A DNA stretch of 51,048 nt. Source: Clostridia bacterium. GTDB taxonomy: Bacteria > Bacillota > Clostridia > Oscillospirales > Acutalibacteraceae. The stretch spans positions 1-51,048 of the forward strand of contig JAFQBX010000001.1 of the NCBI GenBank assembly GCA_017399535.1, read 5' to 3'. Positions 7,568 through 15,893 of this stretch are shown here, in pieces. Positions within the stretch are counted from its first letter, which is position 1. Every line of letters starts with the position of its first letter. The notes below the pieces were generated by a model. The model searched no databases. It was not told where the DNA came from and worked only from the letters and a program-made list of their open reading frames with translations. A program made the translations under genes and the position numbers.

Positions 7568-7882
7568 GAAAAAATAAAAAAACACACCGCTTGAACAGAA
7601 TTTCTCTCAACAGCGGCTGATAAAAAGCGCTGCTTTTTTTACTGTTCAAGGGTGCGATGATTTCGTTTTTTTCAAAGAAAACCTTGCACGGTTCCACCTT
7701 GATTTTTCACTTTTTTAAATAATCGGTAACGTCGATTTTACGTCACATTCGTCATGTGCTGCTCGGGGGTGGTCTTCGCCACGCTTTTTGAAACGTCGGT
7801 CACCTTTCAGCCAAAATGGGTGTCCGTCTCTTGTCTTTACAGTCGCAAAATTGCGCGGTTACTCGTCCCGTCGTCGCCTTTT
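7568..7882 (-). promoter_or_regulatory. T-box riboswitch leader of thrS
   Basis: Read on the minus strand, the leader has a Stem I with AGAGA and GGCTGAAAGGTG motifs. A specifier region GAAGACCAC has a threonine codon ACC at 7771-7773. The T-box itself, AAGGTGGAACCGTGC, is at 7686-7700. The terminator is CTTGAACAG/CTGTTCAAG (7642-7650 with 7590-7598) with a run of seven T. Uncharged tRNA-Thr should pair with the ACC codon and stabilise the antiterminator, raising thrS expression. This gap upstream of thrS contains no gene. Confidence 0.88.
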
Positions 7883-7888
7883 GACACA

Positions 7889-7917
7889 ATTTTAACACAG
7901 TCGCCATCATTTTTCAA
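7889..7917 (-). promoter_or_regulatory. thrS promoter
   Basis: On the minus strand TTGAAA (7917-7912), a 17-bp spacer and TAAAAT (7894-7889) precede the T-box leader by a few bases. Confidence 0.7.
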
Positions 7918-7955
7918 TAGCAAAAATCAAGTTTTTGCGACGGTTGTCCCCTTTT

Positions 7956-8567
7956 TCAGAGCTTATCGAGGTATTCGGTCGGGTCAAAGGGGTCAAGTGA
8001 ACAGTCCTTTTTGAGATAAAGCGGGTGGTGGGGATGCCCTTTTTTTGACCGAGGTCCTGCCGAAAACCACTCGGCGCCAAACTCGTTGCCGAGCGAAATC
8101 ATATCACGCACGCAGAGGGGCAGATAGTCGCGCTTTTCGATTATTGTTCCCCACGCCGCCCATACCGACGGGCGCTTACACAGGGAAAGTATGTAGCGAA
8201 ATGCCTTCATATTCTCGCTATGGAGTCGCATATTGAGCAGCGGCTCCATGTCGTCGGGGCTGGTCGCTCGCTGAGCATAGACGTTGAACATTATGAAGCT
8301 GTCGTACCCGTTTGTAAGGGCAATTCGCTCGACAGATTTGAGCGTATTATCGAGGTCGTCGGGTGCTGCGGTTGACGGGTTTATGCCGATGCAGACGAGG
8401 GGATTTTTGCCCCTTGTGCCGAGGATATAGCGGTATTCGGAATAGCTGTTAGGCACGTAAAGCCAACGCTCAACGTCATAGTCGGGGCTCGGCAAAAGCG
8501 CGGCTTCAAGTGCCTCGTCAAAGGGTAAAACCGACACCTCGTGGGTGGTTGATTGCGGAATGTGCAT
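7956..8567 (-). CDS. DUF1643 domain protein
   Basis: The protein has 203 aa and matches the DUF1643 pattern: RYILGTRGKNPLVCIGINPSTAAPDDLDNTL, then MFNVYAQRATSPDDM and a late AAWGTIIEKR segment. The biochemical function of the family is unknown; many members occur in phages or accessory DNA. The open frame extends further upstream, but the ATG at 8567 has GGAG at 10 bp, and the upstream part would translate a repeat element, so 8567 is chosen. Its stop is 63 bp upstream of the thrS promoter. Confidence 0.85.
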   Translation of the reverse strand: MHIPQSTTHEVSVLPFDEALEAALLPSPDYDVERWLYVPNSYSEYRYILGTRGKNPLVCIGINPSTAAPDDLDNTLKSVERIALTNGYDSFIMFNVYAQRATSPDDMEPLLNMRLHSENMKAFRYILSLCKRPSVWAAWGTIIEKRDYLPLCVRDMISLGNEFGAEWFSAGPRSKKGHPHHPLYLKKDCSLDPFDPTEYLDKL

Positions 8568-8617
8568 TTGTTTTTTTCTCCGTTTTTTAGTTGATTTTGG
8601 GGTGGGTGAGAAGATTT

Positions 8618-8672
8618 TTTCTCCCTCCGTCTTTTGCTTCGCAAAATCCACCTCCCTCATCAGAAGGAGGCA
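8618..8672. repeat. Diverged copy of the dispersed palindromic repeat
   Basis: The segment TTTTGCTTCGCAAAATCC followed by CCTCCCTCATCAGAAGGAGG has the same order as the copy at 4394-4440 (TTTGCTTTGCAAAAATCC, then the CCCTT..AAGGG palindrome). It lies between the DUF1643 and YitT genes. Confidence 0.5.
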
Positions 8673-8679
8673 AAAATTG

Positions 8680-9552
8680 TCACAACTCGTTGGCGAAAAT
8701 GGACATATATCCTTCGCCGAAAATTTCGCTTGCCGACGAGGCAATCAGGAAGGACTGCGGGTCGATTTCGCCGACGGTATCGCGGATTTTCGGGAAAAGG
8801 TGCTTTTTCGCTACCACCATCAGAACGGTTTTTTCGCTGCCCGAAAAGCCGCCCTGCCCCTTTATCAAGGTGGTCGAGATGCCGAGTCGGTCGATGAGCC
8901 GGCGGTTGATTTGGTCGGGGCTGGTGGTGACGATAAAGATGAGCCGTGCTCCAAGTCCGCCGTAGAGAACGAGGTCGAGGACGACGCTCTGAACCGCGAG
9001 GGCAATCGCCGCGTAGAGTGCCGTTTCGATATTGCCGAAAACGATTGCCGACGCGGCTACGATAACAATGTCGGTGATGAGAAAAACCTTTCCCGTCTTG
9101 ATATGCCGATACTTTCGGCGCAAAAGTCGCACGATAATGTCACTGCCGCCGGTTGTACCTCCCGAGCGGAAAACGAGTCCGAGTCCCAGCGACATCAGTC
9201 CTCCGCCGAAAACTCCTGCGAGCAAGCGGTCGTCGGTGACGGTAACGGTGACTAAATTAGTGAAAAGGTCGGCAAAAATGGACGAAAGCACCGTTCCGAA
9301 CAGGGTCATCACGGTGAATTCACGTCCAAACTTTATAATCGCGACGATAAAGAGCGGAATATTCATAATGATAATGAGAGTACCAATGTCAAGCGGCAAA
9401 AAGCGGCTGAGCATTACCGAAATACCCGAAACTCCTCCCGGCGCTAAATCGTTCGGGTTGAGGAAAAGGGATATTCCGCCGCCGTAAAGCGCACAGCCGA
9501 CGGTCATAAATAAAAGCTGCAAAAGCAGAGTTTTTTTGTTCTTTAAATTCAT
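8680..9552 (-). CDS. YitT family membrane protein
   Basis: The protein has 290 aa from ATG 9552. It has about five to six membrane helices in the first ~190 residues, with the family signature GGGISLFLNPNDLAPGGVSGIS and VFRSGGTTGGSDIIVRLL, then a cytosolic C-terminal DUF2179 domain (about 205-285, GGLGARLIFIVTTSPDQ..). Function is unresolved for most YitT proteins. An in-frame ATG at 9564 has no ribosome-binding site, while GGGTGA sits just before 9552. It is monocistronic or loosely linked to DUF1643 downstream, with a repeat element between them. Confidence 0.88.
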   Translation of the reverse strand: MNLKNKKTLLLQLLFMTVGCALYGGGISLFLNPNDLAPGGVSGISVMLSRFLPLDIGTLIIIMNIPLFIVAIIKFGREFTVMTLFGTVLSSIFADLFTNLVTVTVTDDRLLAGVFGGGLMSLGLGLVFRSGGTTGGSDIIVRLLRRKYRHIKTGKVFLITDIVIVAASAIVFGNIETALYAAIALAVQSVVLDLVLYGGLGARLIFIVTTSPDQINRRLIDRLGISTTLIKGQGGFSGSEKTVLMVVAKKHLFPKIRDTVGEIDPQSFLIASSASEIFGEGYMSIFANEL

Positions 9553-9564
9553 AGTATCACCCAT

Positions 9565-9787
9565 TTTTTATTCTGCTCAAAAATTGCGCGAATTTTAGTA
9601 AACGCGTGTGAAAAATTGTTGAAAGCTTCGGGGGTTGAAAAGGGTTTGGCGGATAGAGATTGGCGGATAGCCGATTGGTTGCGGCAAGATGGGTTGGTTT
9701 CGAGGAGCGGTTGTCCGTGAAACCGCAACTATTCAAAAGAGCCGCCATCGGAGATTGTCAGCACACCCGTCGCAATCGATTCCTATA
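9565..9787. other. Non-coding gap with a short direct repeat
   Basis: No gene is supported between YitT and the fba terminator. TTGGCGGATAG occurs twice, near 9635 and 9659, and CGATTGGTTGCGGCA resembles the repeated GGTTGGTTGCGGCAGG unit at 23681 and 23736. The stretch seems to be decayed repeat DNA. Confidence 0.4.
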
Positions 9788-9828
9788 CAAAAAAACAACC
9801 GCGTCCTGTTTTGGAAGCGGTTGTTTTA
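9788..9828 (-). terminator. fba terminator
   Basis: ACAACCGC (9795-9802) pairs with GCGGTTGT (9817-9824). On the minus strand the hairpin is followed by seven to eight U. It lies about 70 bp beyond the fba stop codon. Confidence 0.8.
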
Positions 9829-9895
9829 CCTTTTTTACCTATTTGCGTTTTTTTACTAAACCGCTTTTTTTAAAAAGAGCGTTATTTTAAAAATC

Positions 9896-10759
9896 TTACG
9901 CCTTGTTGATTGAGCCAAAGAGCTCCATCTTTTCCTTAACGGTTGCCTTGATAGCTTCAAAGCCCGGTGCGAGAAGCTTTCTCGGGTCGAAGCCCTTGCC
10001 CTGCTGATCCTTGCCTGCTTCAACGTATTCGCGTGTAGCAGCGGCAAATGCGAGCTGGCATTCGGTATTAACGTTAATCTTTGATACGCCGAGTGAGATT
10101 GCCTTCTTAATCATTTCGGCAGGGATACCTGTACCGCCGTGGAGAACGAGGGGCATTGTTCCTGTGAGCTTCTGAATTTCGGCAAGGGTGTCGAAAGAAA
10201 GTCCTGCCCAATTTTCAGGATATTTGCCGTGAATGTTACCGATACCTGCGGCAAGCATTGTTACGCCGAGGTCGGCAATCATCTTGCACTCGTTGGGGTC
10301 AGCAACTTCGCCGTTACCAACAACGCCGTCTTCTTCACCGCCGATAGCGCCAACCTCAGCTTCGAGAGAAAGACCGAGCTTGTCACAGTATTCAACGAGT
10401 TCCTTTGTCTTTGCAATATTTTCTTCGATCGGGTAGTGAGAACCGTCGAACATTACCGACGAGAAGCCGGCTTCGATGCATGCCTTTGCTCCTTCGTATG
10501 AGCCGTGGTCGAGATGGAGAGCTACCGGAACGGTAATTCCAAGCTCGTCAATCATTCCGTTAACCATGCCGACAACAGTCTTGTATCCGCACATATATTT
10601 TCCTGCACCTTCGGAAACGCCGAGGATAACGGGAGAGTTAAGCTCCTGTGCGGTAAGCAAAATTGCCTTTGTCCATTCGAGATTGTTGATGTTAAACTGG
10701 CCAACAGCGTATTTACCTGCTTTTGCCTTTGTTAACATTTCCTTTGCTGAAACTAACAT
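9896..10759 (-). CDS. fba: Class II fructose-1,6-bisphosphate aldolase
   Basis: This zinc-dependent enzyme (287 aa) cleaves fructose-1,6-bisphosphate to dihydroxyacetone phosphate and glyceraldehyde-3-phosphate in glycolysis. Zinc-ligand histidines are visible in ALHLDHGS (~83), GIGNIHGKYP (~178) and LVLHGGTG (~208). The Schiff-base lysine of class I enzymes is not relevant here. Phosphate-binding GGTGIP and the NVNTECQ motif are intact. Length fits the short FbaA/GatY-type class II enzymes. GGAGG precedes the ATG. It has its own promoter and terminator, consistent with a highly expressed monocistronic gene. Confidence 0.95.
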   Translation of the reverse strand: MLVSAKEMLTKAKAGKYAVGQFNINNLEWTKAILLTAQELNSPVILGVSEGAGKYMCGYKTVVGMVNGMIDELGITVPVALHLDHGSYEGAKACIEAGFSSVMFDGSHYPIEENIAKTKELVEYCDKLGLSLEAEVGAIGGEEDGVVGNGEVADPNECKMIADLGVTMLAAGIGNIHGKYPENWAGLSFDTLAEIQKLTGTMPLVLHGGTGIPAEMIKKAISLGVSKINVNTECQLAFAAATREYVEAGKDQQGKGFDPRKLLAPGFEAIKATVKEKMELFGSINKA

Positions 10760-10801
10760 TTTTTATACCTCCGTAATGCTTAATTTGCATAATACCCTAT
10801 G

Positions 10802-10830
10802 ATTATACCCTATCTTTGTGAAAAAAGCAA
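10802..10830 (-). promoter_or_regulatory. fba promoter
   Basis: On the minus strand TTGCTT (10830-10825), a 17-bp spacer and a perfect TATAAT (10807-10802) precede the fba start by about 45 bp. Confidence 0.75.
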
Positions 10831-10844
10831 CAATTTCGCTCACA

Positions 10845-13058
10845 TTAAATTGCACAGAAAAGGGTCGCCTTCTCCTCGGTAATTATGTGAGTTGTGCCGT
10901 CGGGAAGGGTTACTCGCTTTTCGCCCTTTCCGCTGACCGAAAGGGTGAATTTGCCGTCCTTTGCCGTCCAATCGACCTCGATGTCGCCAAGCGGAGTCGA
11001 AACAACGCCCTTTGCGTATTCGAGTCCCGCAAGCGTCGGGCGAATTTCGACCGCCTTACCCTCATAGCCAATCGGTCGGACGCCGAGAATTACCGCCGAA
11101 AATTCGTAAATCGGCAGTGAGCCCCAGCCGTGACAGTCACTTCTCTCCTGCACGTCGTCCTCCGCCCAAGTGGTAAGACCGCGCTTTATCATATCGCGCC
11201 AGCCGTCGAGAAGCCCATACGCGCGGTCGTACAGTCCCGCCGTTTCGAGCGCGCGGAAAAGAAAATAGCGCATGGAATATGAACAAATCGGCAGTTCGTT
11301 ATCGCCGAGCATTCGTGTCATGAGCGCGGTTGCTTCATCGCCGCTGACGGCGCCCGAAAGCACCGCCCAAACCTGCGCGTGCTGACTGAATCCGCCATTT
11401 TCGGTATCGGTGAAGAGCTGACGCTCATTATCGTAAAAATATTCTTTCGCCGAGCTATTTATCCTGTCGGCTCGGTCGGCATATTCGGCGGCAAGGTCAT
11501 TATAGCCGAATGCGGTAGCCAAATCGGCCGCCTTTTTAAGCGCGAGCGCGTACATAAAGCTGTATGCCGCCATGGCACCCTTTCCGGGAGAGCCGTCACG
11601 CCAACTCTTTACCCAGTCGAGAAAACGCCAATAGCCCGTATCGGCAACCACTCCTCTGTCGTCGACAAGTCGGTCAAACCATGAAAGGATAGCGTCGATT
11701 TTCGGCATCAGTGAACGCACAAAGCCGCGGTCGGTCGGGGTAAAGCGCAGATAATCCTCCGCCATATATACGACGTGGAGGGCAAAGCCCGGAATTACCT
11801 GCTCGCTGAGGGACGGGAATCGTGCCTGGGTCATGCCGTCGGGGTACTGGGAAAGGAAAAATTCGTTAATTCCCTTTTTGGCAAGGCGACGGTCGGCTCC
11901 GAGATGGTAGGTAAAGAGCATTTCAAGTCGCGAATCCATGGCATACTGCGTCTGTTCATAATATGGGCAATCCTCAAAGGTTTCGTGCATACAGTTGTTC
12001 ACCGTGCGGATGCTGTTCTCCCACAGAGCCGCTGAATCGGGGTCGCTGCTTTCGAATCGGGCAGAAACCGCAAGAGGATATTTGTTTTCGAAAAATTTGA
12101 GGTCGGATATGTAAACGGGACTGTCGGTCGAGGTGATTTCGATGCGGATAAAGCGGAAGGTGCGCAACCAAAACGGCTCGTAAACGTGGGAATTACCGTC
12201 TAAAATCAGCTCGTCGGTCATTCCGTAAATTATTCCGTCGGTGTCGTCACGCATCTTCTTTGTAATTCGCCAACCGTCCTTGAAAATATAGCTTTCGGCG
12301 TATGTAATCTTTACCGAAGCGCCGCTCGACCCTTTTACGAGCAGGTGGGGTGTACCGGTAAAGTGAACTCCTGCATCAAGCTCGATATAGGCGGTAGTAT
12401 TAGGTGCGACGGAAATTCCCTTTTTAGAAAGAATATCGCCTTCGACCATATCCGACCGCATTACACGGACAAATTCACGCTCGATGTTCGTCAGTTGCGG
12501 AATTTCGCGTTCTTTGAGTCGCCAAGCCGCCATTTCGCCGTACGGATAATCGTTATCAAAAACGGCGTCGCAAACCTTTACGCAGGGCATAAATTCGGAG
12601 CTTTCGGCGGTGTAATCGATGCGCTCGGTAAAATCGGTAAAGCACCAATAATCAGGCGCAGTGCAGGTAAAGGAGCTGTCGGGCGCCGAAACCCAGCTTT
12701 CGTCCGAGCTTATGTCCTCGATAACGCCGTTTTCTCCCACAATCTGACCGTCAAAGAGGAAGGCCGTCCTCTCGGTGCGGTGAATGGACGCCATTCGGTA
12801 GTTAAGGTGAAGTACAAGCGCCAAAATCTCGTTTTCACCCTCGGTCAAGTAGGGTGTAAGGTCAACGGTTTCGTAATAGGTGACGTAGCGGTTGCCCTTG
12901 CTGGGACCGCAATGCACCTCGCGACCGTTTACAAACAGTTTGTATCGGGTGTCGGCGCTAACCCTCGCGATGAGGGTGCCCTCGGTGTAATTGAAGCGCT
13001 TCCTGAAATGAAAAAGTCCGTCCGCTTTTGGCTCGGCTCGGGTGTCGGTAATCCACAT
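10845..13058 (-). CDS. GH78-type alpha-L-rhamnosidase, cytoplasmic
   Basis: The protein has 737 aa. The N-terminal ~330 residues are beta-rich accessory domains (FVNGREVHCGPSKGNRYV, then a jelly-roll with YEPFWLRTFRFIRI). The (alpha/alpha)6 barrel follows with the GH78 segment ETFEDCPYYEQTQYAMDSR (~358-376), where the acidic residues of the catalytic site lie. Further family features are GYWRFLDWVKSW and ERSDCHGWGSLPIYEF. A C-terminal beta domain closes the protein. It should release L-rhamnose from oligosaccharides or glycosides. There is no signal peptide, so substrates must first be imported. GGAGG precedes ATG 13058. No transporter or rhamnose catabolic genes are adjacent. Confidence 0.88.
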   Translation of the reverse strand: MWITDTRAEPKADGLFHFRKRFNYTEGTLIARVSADTRYKLFVNGREVHCGPSKGNRYVTYYETVDLTPYLTEGENEILALVLHLNYRMASIHRTERTAFLFDGQIVGENGVIEDISSDESWVSAPDSSFTCTAPDYWCFTDFTERIDYTAESSEFMPCVKVCDAVFDNDYPYGEMAAWRLKEREIPQLTNIEREFVRVMRSDMVEGDILSKKGISVAPNTTAYIELDAGVHFTGTPHLLVKGSSGASVKITYAESYIFKDGWRITKKMRDDTDGIIYGMTDELILDGNSHVYEPFWLRTFRFIRIEITSTDSPVYISDLKFFENKYPLAVSARFESSDPDSAALWENSIRTVNNCMHETFEDCPYYEQTQYAMDSRLEMLFTYHLGADRRLAKKGINEFFLSQYPDGMTQARFPSLSEQVIPGFALHVVYMAEDYLRFTPTDRGFVRSLMPKIDAILSWFDRLVDDRGVVADTGYWRFLDWVKSWRDGSPGKGAMAAYSFMYALALKKAADLATAFGYNDLAAEYADRADRINSSAKEYFYDNERQLFTDTENGGFSQHAQVWAVLSGAVSGDEATALMTRMLGDNELPICSYSMRYFLFRALETAGLYDRAYGLLDGWRDMIKRGLTTWAEDDVQERSDCHGWGSLPIYEFSAVILGVRPIGYEGKAVEIRPTLAGLEYAKGVVSTPLGDIEVDWTAKDGKFTLSVSGKGEKRVTLPDGTTHIITEEKATLFCAI

Positions 13059-13104
13059 TTTCTATGCTTTTCCTCCGTTTTATTCGTTATGCAAACAAAA
13101 GGGA

Positions 13105-13476
13105 CTATCTGTCCTTTAAGTAATTTTCGATAATAGTTTTTGCCTCGACCCAGCCGTACGCGACCACCGTGCAGTAGCCCTGCGCCGACAGGGCGTCAAG
13201 CCAGAATTCCTGATTTTCGGTAGGTTTGTTGCGTCCTGCCTTCATCTCGATAAAGAGCCCGTGATACTTTTTATTCGGGACGGGCAGACAAATGTCGGGG
13301 ACTCCCGGCTTTAACCCCTCGGCAAGTAGTTTTCCGCCCGAATAGCGAGTACGTTTACCCTCGTTTGGCACGTGAAAAAGCAGTTTCAGCTCGGGCTTTA
13401 CTGCCGAGGCAACCTGCGCCCAACGAAAAAGGGCAATTTGCTCGTCGCTTTCGCTCATTTTGATTTCCGTGTTCAT
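13105..13476 (-). CDS. Stand-alone VRR-NUC nuclease
   Basis: The protein has 123 aa and is a minimal VRR-NUC (PD-(D/E)xK) fold. An N-terminal EQIALFRWAQ helix is followed by FHVPNEGKR, then the catalytic GVPDICLPV..GLFIEMKAG, with the Asp and the E-x-K spaced as expected, and a conserved Gln/Trp helix (TENQEFWLDAL). Phage and plasmid members act as structure-specific or Holliday-type nucleases. The ATG at 13476 has GGAGA upstream; the alternative at 13494 lacks one. It sits alone between the rhamnosidase and the permease. This may be a remnant of a mobile element, since such genes usually live in phage replication modules. Confidence 0.85.
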   Translation of the reverse strand: MNTEIKMSESDEQIALFRWAQVASAVKPELKLLFHVPNEGKRTRYSGGKLLAEGLKPGVPDICLPVPNKKYHGLFIEMKAGRNKPTENQEFWLDALSAQGYCTVVAYGWVEAKTIIENYLKDR

Positions 13477-13514
13477 GGCGGTTTCTCCTTTCAAAAAAGG
13501 GGTTGTGTGAAATA

Positions 13515-14741
13515 TTATTCTTTTACCGTGTCCTGTTCATTTGCGGTCGTTTCGATGGCAAGAGCGGCTTCGACCTCGGGATCGCAAAGCGCTGCTTTGC
13601 CGCGTCGTTTTTTAAGTCCGACACGTACCTTTTCGGAAAGATAGACGTAAATCACCGAGCAAACGGGTACGCTGACGAGCATTCCCATTACGCCATAGAT
13701 GTTTCCGCCGACGGTGACCGCCGCAAGAACCCAGATTCCCGGCAGACCGACCGACTTTCCAACCACGTGGGGATAAATAAGATTGCCTTCAAGCTGCTGC
13801 AAAACGATGATGAAAAGAACAAACCACAGTGCTTTTATCGGGCTTTCGACGAGAATGAGGAAGGCGCCGATTGCCGTTCCGATATATGCGCCCAAAATGG
13901 GAATAAGCGCCGTCACGCCGACAAGCACCGATACCACACTGGCATACGGCAGACCGAGAATGAGCATTCCGATAAAGCAGAGCAGACCGAGAATTATCGC
14001 TTCGAGCACCTGTCCCGTCACAAAATGGCTGAACGAATCATTCACGCGCGAGAAAAATGAGAAAATTCGCTTTGCCTTTTTTTCCGAAAAGGCGGCGATG
14101 AGTGTACGCTTTGACTGACCGATGAGCCGTTCCTTTCCTGCAAGCAGATAGATGCAAAAGGCGAATCCGATAAAGACATTGAAAATGGCCGAAACAATAG
14201 CCGTAGTGGTGTTTATGGTTTGGTTAAAAATGCTTTCGCCGCTGGTGGTGACGAGCTCGGTCAGCTTGGCGATGATTGACGAACTTTCAAATTCGAGCTC
14301 GGGTAAAATTATCGAGTATTCGGCGAGAAAATCGCTGATTCCCTTCCACCACGCCTTTAATTCCTCGAAATAATCGGGCAACGCATCAATTATGGTGCGT
14401 AAGGTACGTGTAACCTCGGGGATGATGATGAAAAAGATGGCTACAATTGCGCCAAGGGTCAGAATTATGCTGATGAAAATTGAGACAGGTCGCTTTAATT
14501 TTTTTGCAATCGGGGAATCGCCCTTTCGCAAAAAGAGCCAATCCCAGCCACGTTCGATAGGGCGCAAAAGAAGGTTTATCACAAAGGCGAAGGATGCCCC
14601 GAGAATAAGCGGCGAAAAGACGCCGATAATCCACCTTATCGCCGAGATGACGATTGCATAATTCATCACCGCCCAAAAAATTGCTGCGGCGGCAAAAATT
14701 ATAAAAATTATGCGTTTGACGTTACTTTTATTAAGTTCCAA
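13515..14741 (-). CDS. AI-2E family transporter
   Basis: The protein has 408 aa and about eight membrane helices in the PF01594 arrangement: two N-terminal pairs, a long extracytoplasmic or amphipathic middle (about 120-200), then the conserved FCIYLLAGKERL and VLVGVTALIPILGAYIGTAIGA..LQQLEGNLIYPHVVGKSVGLPGIWVL segments. The family includes AI-2 exporters and Na+/H+ antiporter-like members, so the substrate cannot be told. Translation starts at TTG 14741 with AGGTGA about 6 bp upstream. An extended -10 (TGTTATAAT) on the minus strand near 14790-14798 is the likely promoter. The C-terminal ~35 residues are soluble and charged. Confidence 0.9.
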   Translation of the reverse strand: MELNKSNVKRIIFIIFAAAAIFWAVMNYAIVISAIRWIIGVFSPLILGASFAFVINLLLRPIERGWDWLFLRKGDSPIAKKLKRPVSIFISIILTLGAIVAIFFIIIPEVTRTLRTIIDALPDYFEELKAWWKGISDFLAEYSIILPELEFESSSIIAKLTELVTTSGESIFNQTINTTTAIVSAIFNVFIGFAFCIYLLAGKERLIGQSKRTLIAAFSEKKAKRIFSFFSRVNDSFSHFVTGQVLEAIILGLLCFIGMLILGLPYASVVSVLVGVTALIPILGAYIGTAIGAFLILVESPIKALWFVLFIIVLQQLEGNLIYPHVVGKSVGLPGIWVLAAVTVGGNIYGVMGMLVSVPVCSVIYVYLSEKVRVGLKKRRGKAALCDPEVEAALAIETTANEQDTVKE

Positions 14742-14882
14742 AGCAATTCACCTGCCAAAAATTATATTTAAACATAACTATACACTATCATTATAACACA
14801 CTGTTATTTTCATTACCACAATTAACTTCCGTTTTTATAAAAATTTTTTTCGAAATACGCTCTGTATTTTTGCGATAAAATG

Positions 14883-14911
14883 TTGTAATTTTGCGCAGGA
14901 CATTGTATAAT
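14883..14911 (+). promoter_or_regulatory. nadABC promoter
   Basis: TTGTAA (14883-14888) and a perfect TATAAT (14906-14911) are spaced by 17 bp. nadA begins about 45 bp downstream. Confidence 0.7.
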
Positions 14912-14959
14912 GATATTTGATAAAATGGCTAAATAGCAACCAAAAAGGAATGGGTGAAA

Positions 14960-15880
14960 ATGAATAAAGAAGAATTTATCAATGACATACTCAAAAAAAA
15001 GAAGGAAACAGGGGTAAGAATACTCGCTCACATCTATCAGCCGCCCGAAATTCTCGAGCTTGCCGATGTGGTTGGCGACTCCTTTAAGCTGGCCGAAATG
15101 GCTCAGGTAATGGGCGACACGGTTATTGTTTGCGGCGTGCGTTTCATGGCCGAAACGGTCAAAATTCTTTCACCGAATAAGAAGGTCATTTTGGCTTCAC
15201 CCGAGGCAACCTGCCCGATGGCTGAGCAAATTACTCCCGAATATATCAGAAAATTTAAGAAGAAAAATCCTGACGTTGCTGTTTGCGCTTACATAAACAC
15301 TACCGCCGAGCTTAAAGAGGAGGCAGACGTTTGTGTCACCTCGTCGAGCGCGGTCAAGATATGTAAAAATATCGAGAATGATAAAATTCTCTTTATCCCC
15401 GACAAAAATCTCGGTTCTTACGTGGCAAAGGCGGTACCTGAAAAGAAATTTGCGCTGGTTGACGGCTTCTGCCCGATACATAATCAGCTCACCGCCGACG
15501 ACGTACTGGTGCTGAAACAGGAGCATCCGCTGGCGCTCTTTGCCGTCCATCCCGAAGCGCCTGCCGAGGTGGTCGCTCTCGCCGATTACGTCGGTGCGAC
15601 CAGCGGAATCATCGACTATTGTAAAAAGAATCCTAACCGCGAAATCATCATCGGCACCGAATGCGGCGTATACGATTACCTGACCCTCCGCTATCCAAAG
15701 CGCAAATTCTATCAGCTTGCTCCCGAAAAAATGGTGTGCAAGGACATGAAATACACCGGACTGACGGCTTTATGGGGCGCCATTTCGGGACAGAGCGGCG
15801 AGGTAATCGAAATACCGGAAGAAAACCGACTCAGAGCAAAGAAAAGCATTGACGAAATGCTGCGACTCGGAAAGAAATAA
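14960..15880 (+). CDS. nadA: Quinolinate synthase
   Basis: The protein (306 aa) condenses iminoaspartate with dihydroxyacetone phosphate to quinolinate, the second step of de novo NAD synthesis. Three cysteines that should hold the [4Fe-4S] cluster are seen in ATCPMA, GFCPIH and MVCKDMK. Substrate motifs AHIYQPPEI, GVRFMAET and TSSSAVKI are intact. The ATG at 14960 is preferred to GTG 14954 because AAGGAA lies 10 bp before it. It is first in nadA-nadB-nadC. Confidence 0.95.
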   Translation: MNKEEFINDILKKKKETGVRILAHIYQPPEILELADVVGDSFKLAEMAQVMGDTVIVCGVRFMAETVKILSPNKKVILASPEATCPMAEQITPEYIRKFKKKNPDVAVCAYINTTAELKEEADVCVTSSSAVKICKNIENDKILFIPDKNLGSYVAKAVPEKKFALVDGFCPIHNQLTADDVLVLKQEHPLALFAVHPEAPAEVVALADYVGATSGIIDYCKKNPNREIIIGTECGVYDYLTLRYPKRKFYQLAPEKMVCKDMKYTGLTALWGAISGQSGEVIEIPEENRLRAKKSIDEMLRLGKK

Positions 15881-15893
15881 AGGCGGTAGGTTA

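Noticed and set aside
7533-7697. N-terminal extension of thrS to 642 aa
   Set aside because: It would translate the T-box terminator and antiterminator. GGAGG and homology place the start at 7532.
8545-9255. 236-codon plus-strand frame opposite YitT
   Set aside because: Shadow of the YitT gene, low hydrophobicity and no start signals.
12345-13133. 262-codon plus-strand frame opposite the rhamnosidase
   Set aside because: Shadow of the GH78 gene; composition follows the complementary codons.
13503-14060. 185-codon plus-strand frame opposite the AI-2E transporter gene
   Set aside because: Antisense to a clear membrane protein gene, with no ribosome-binding site.
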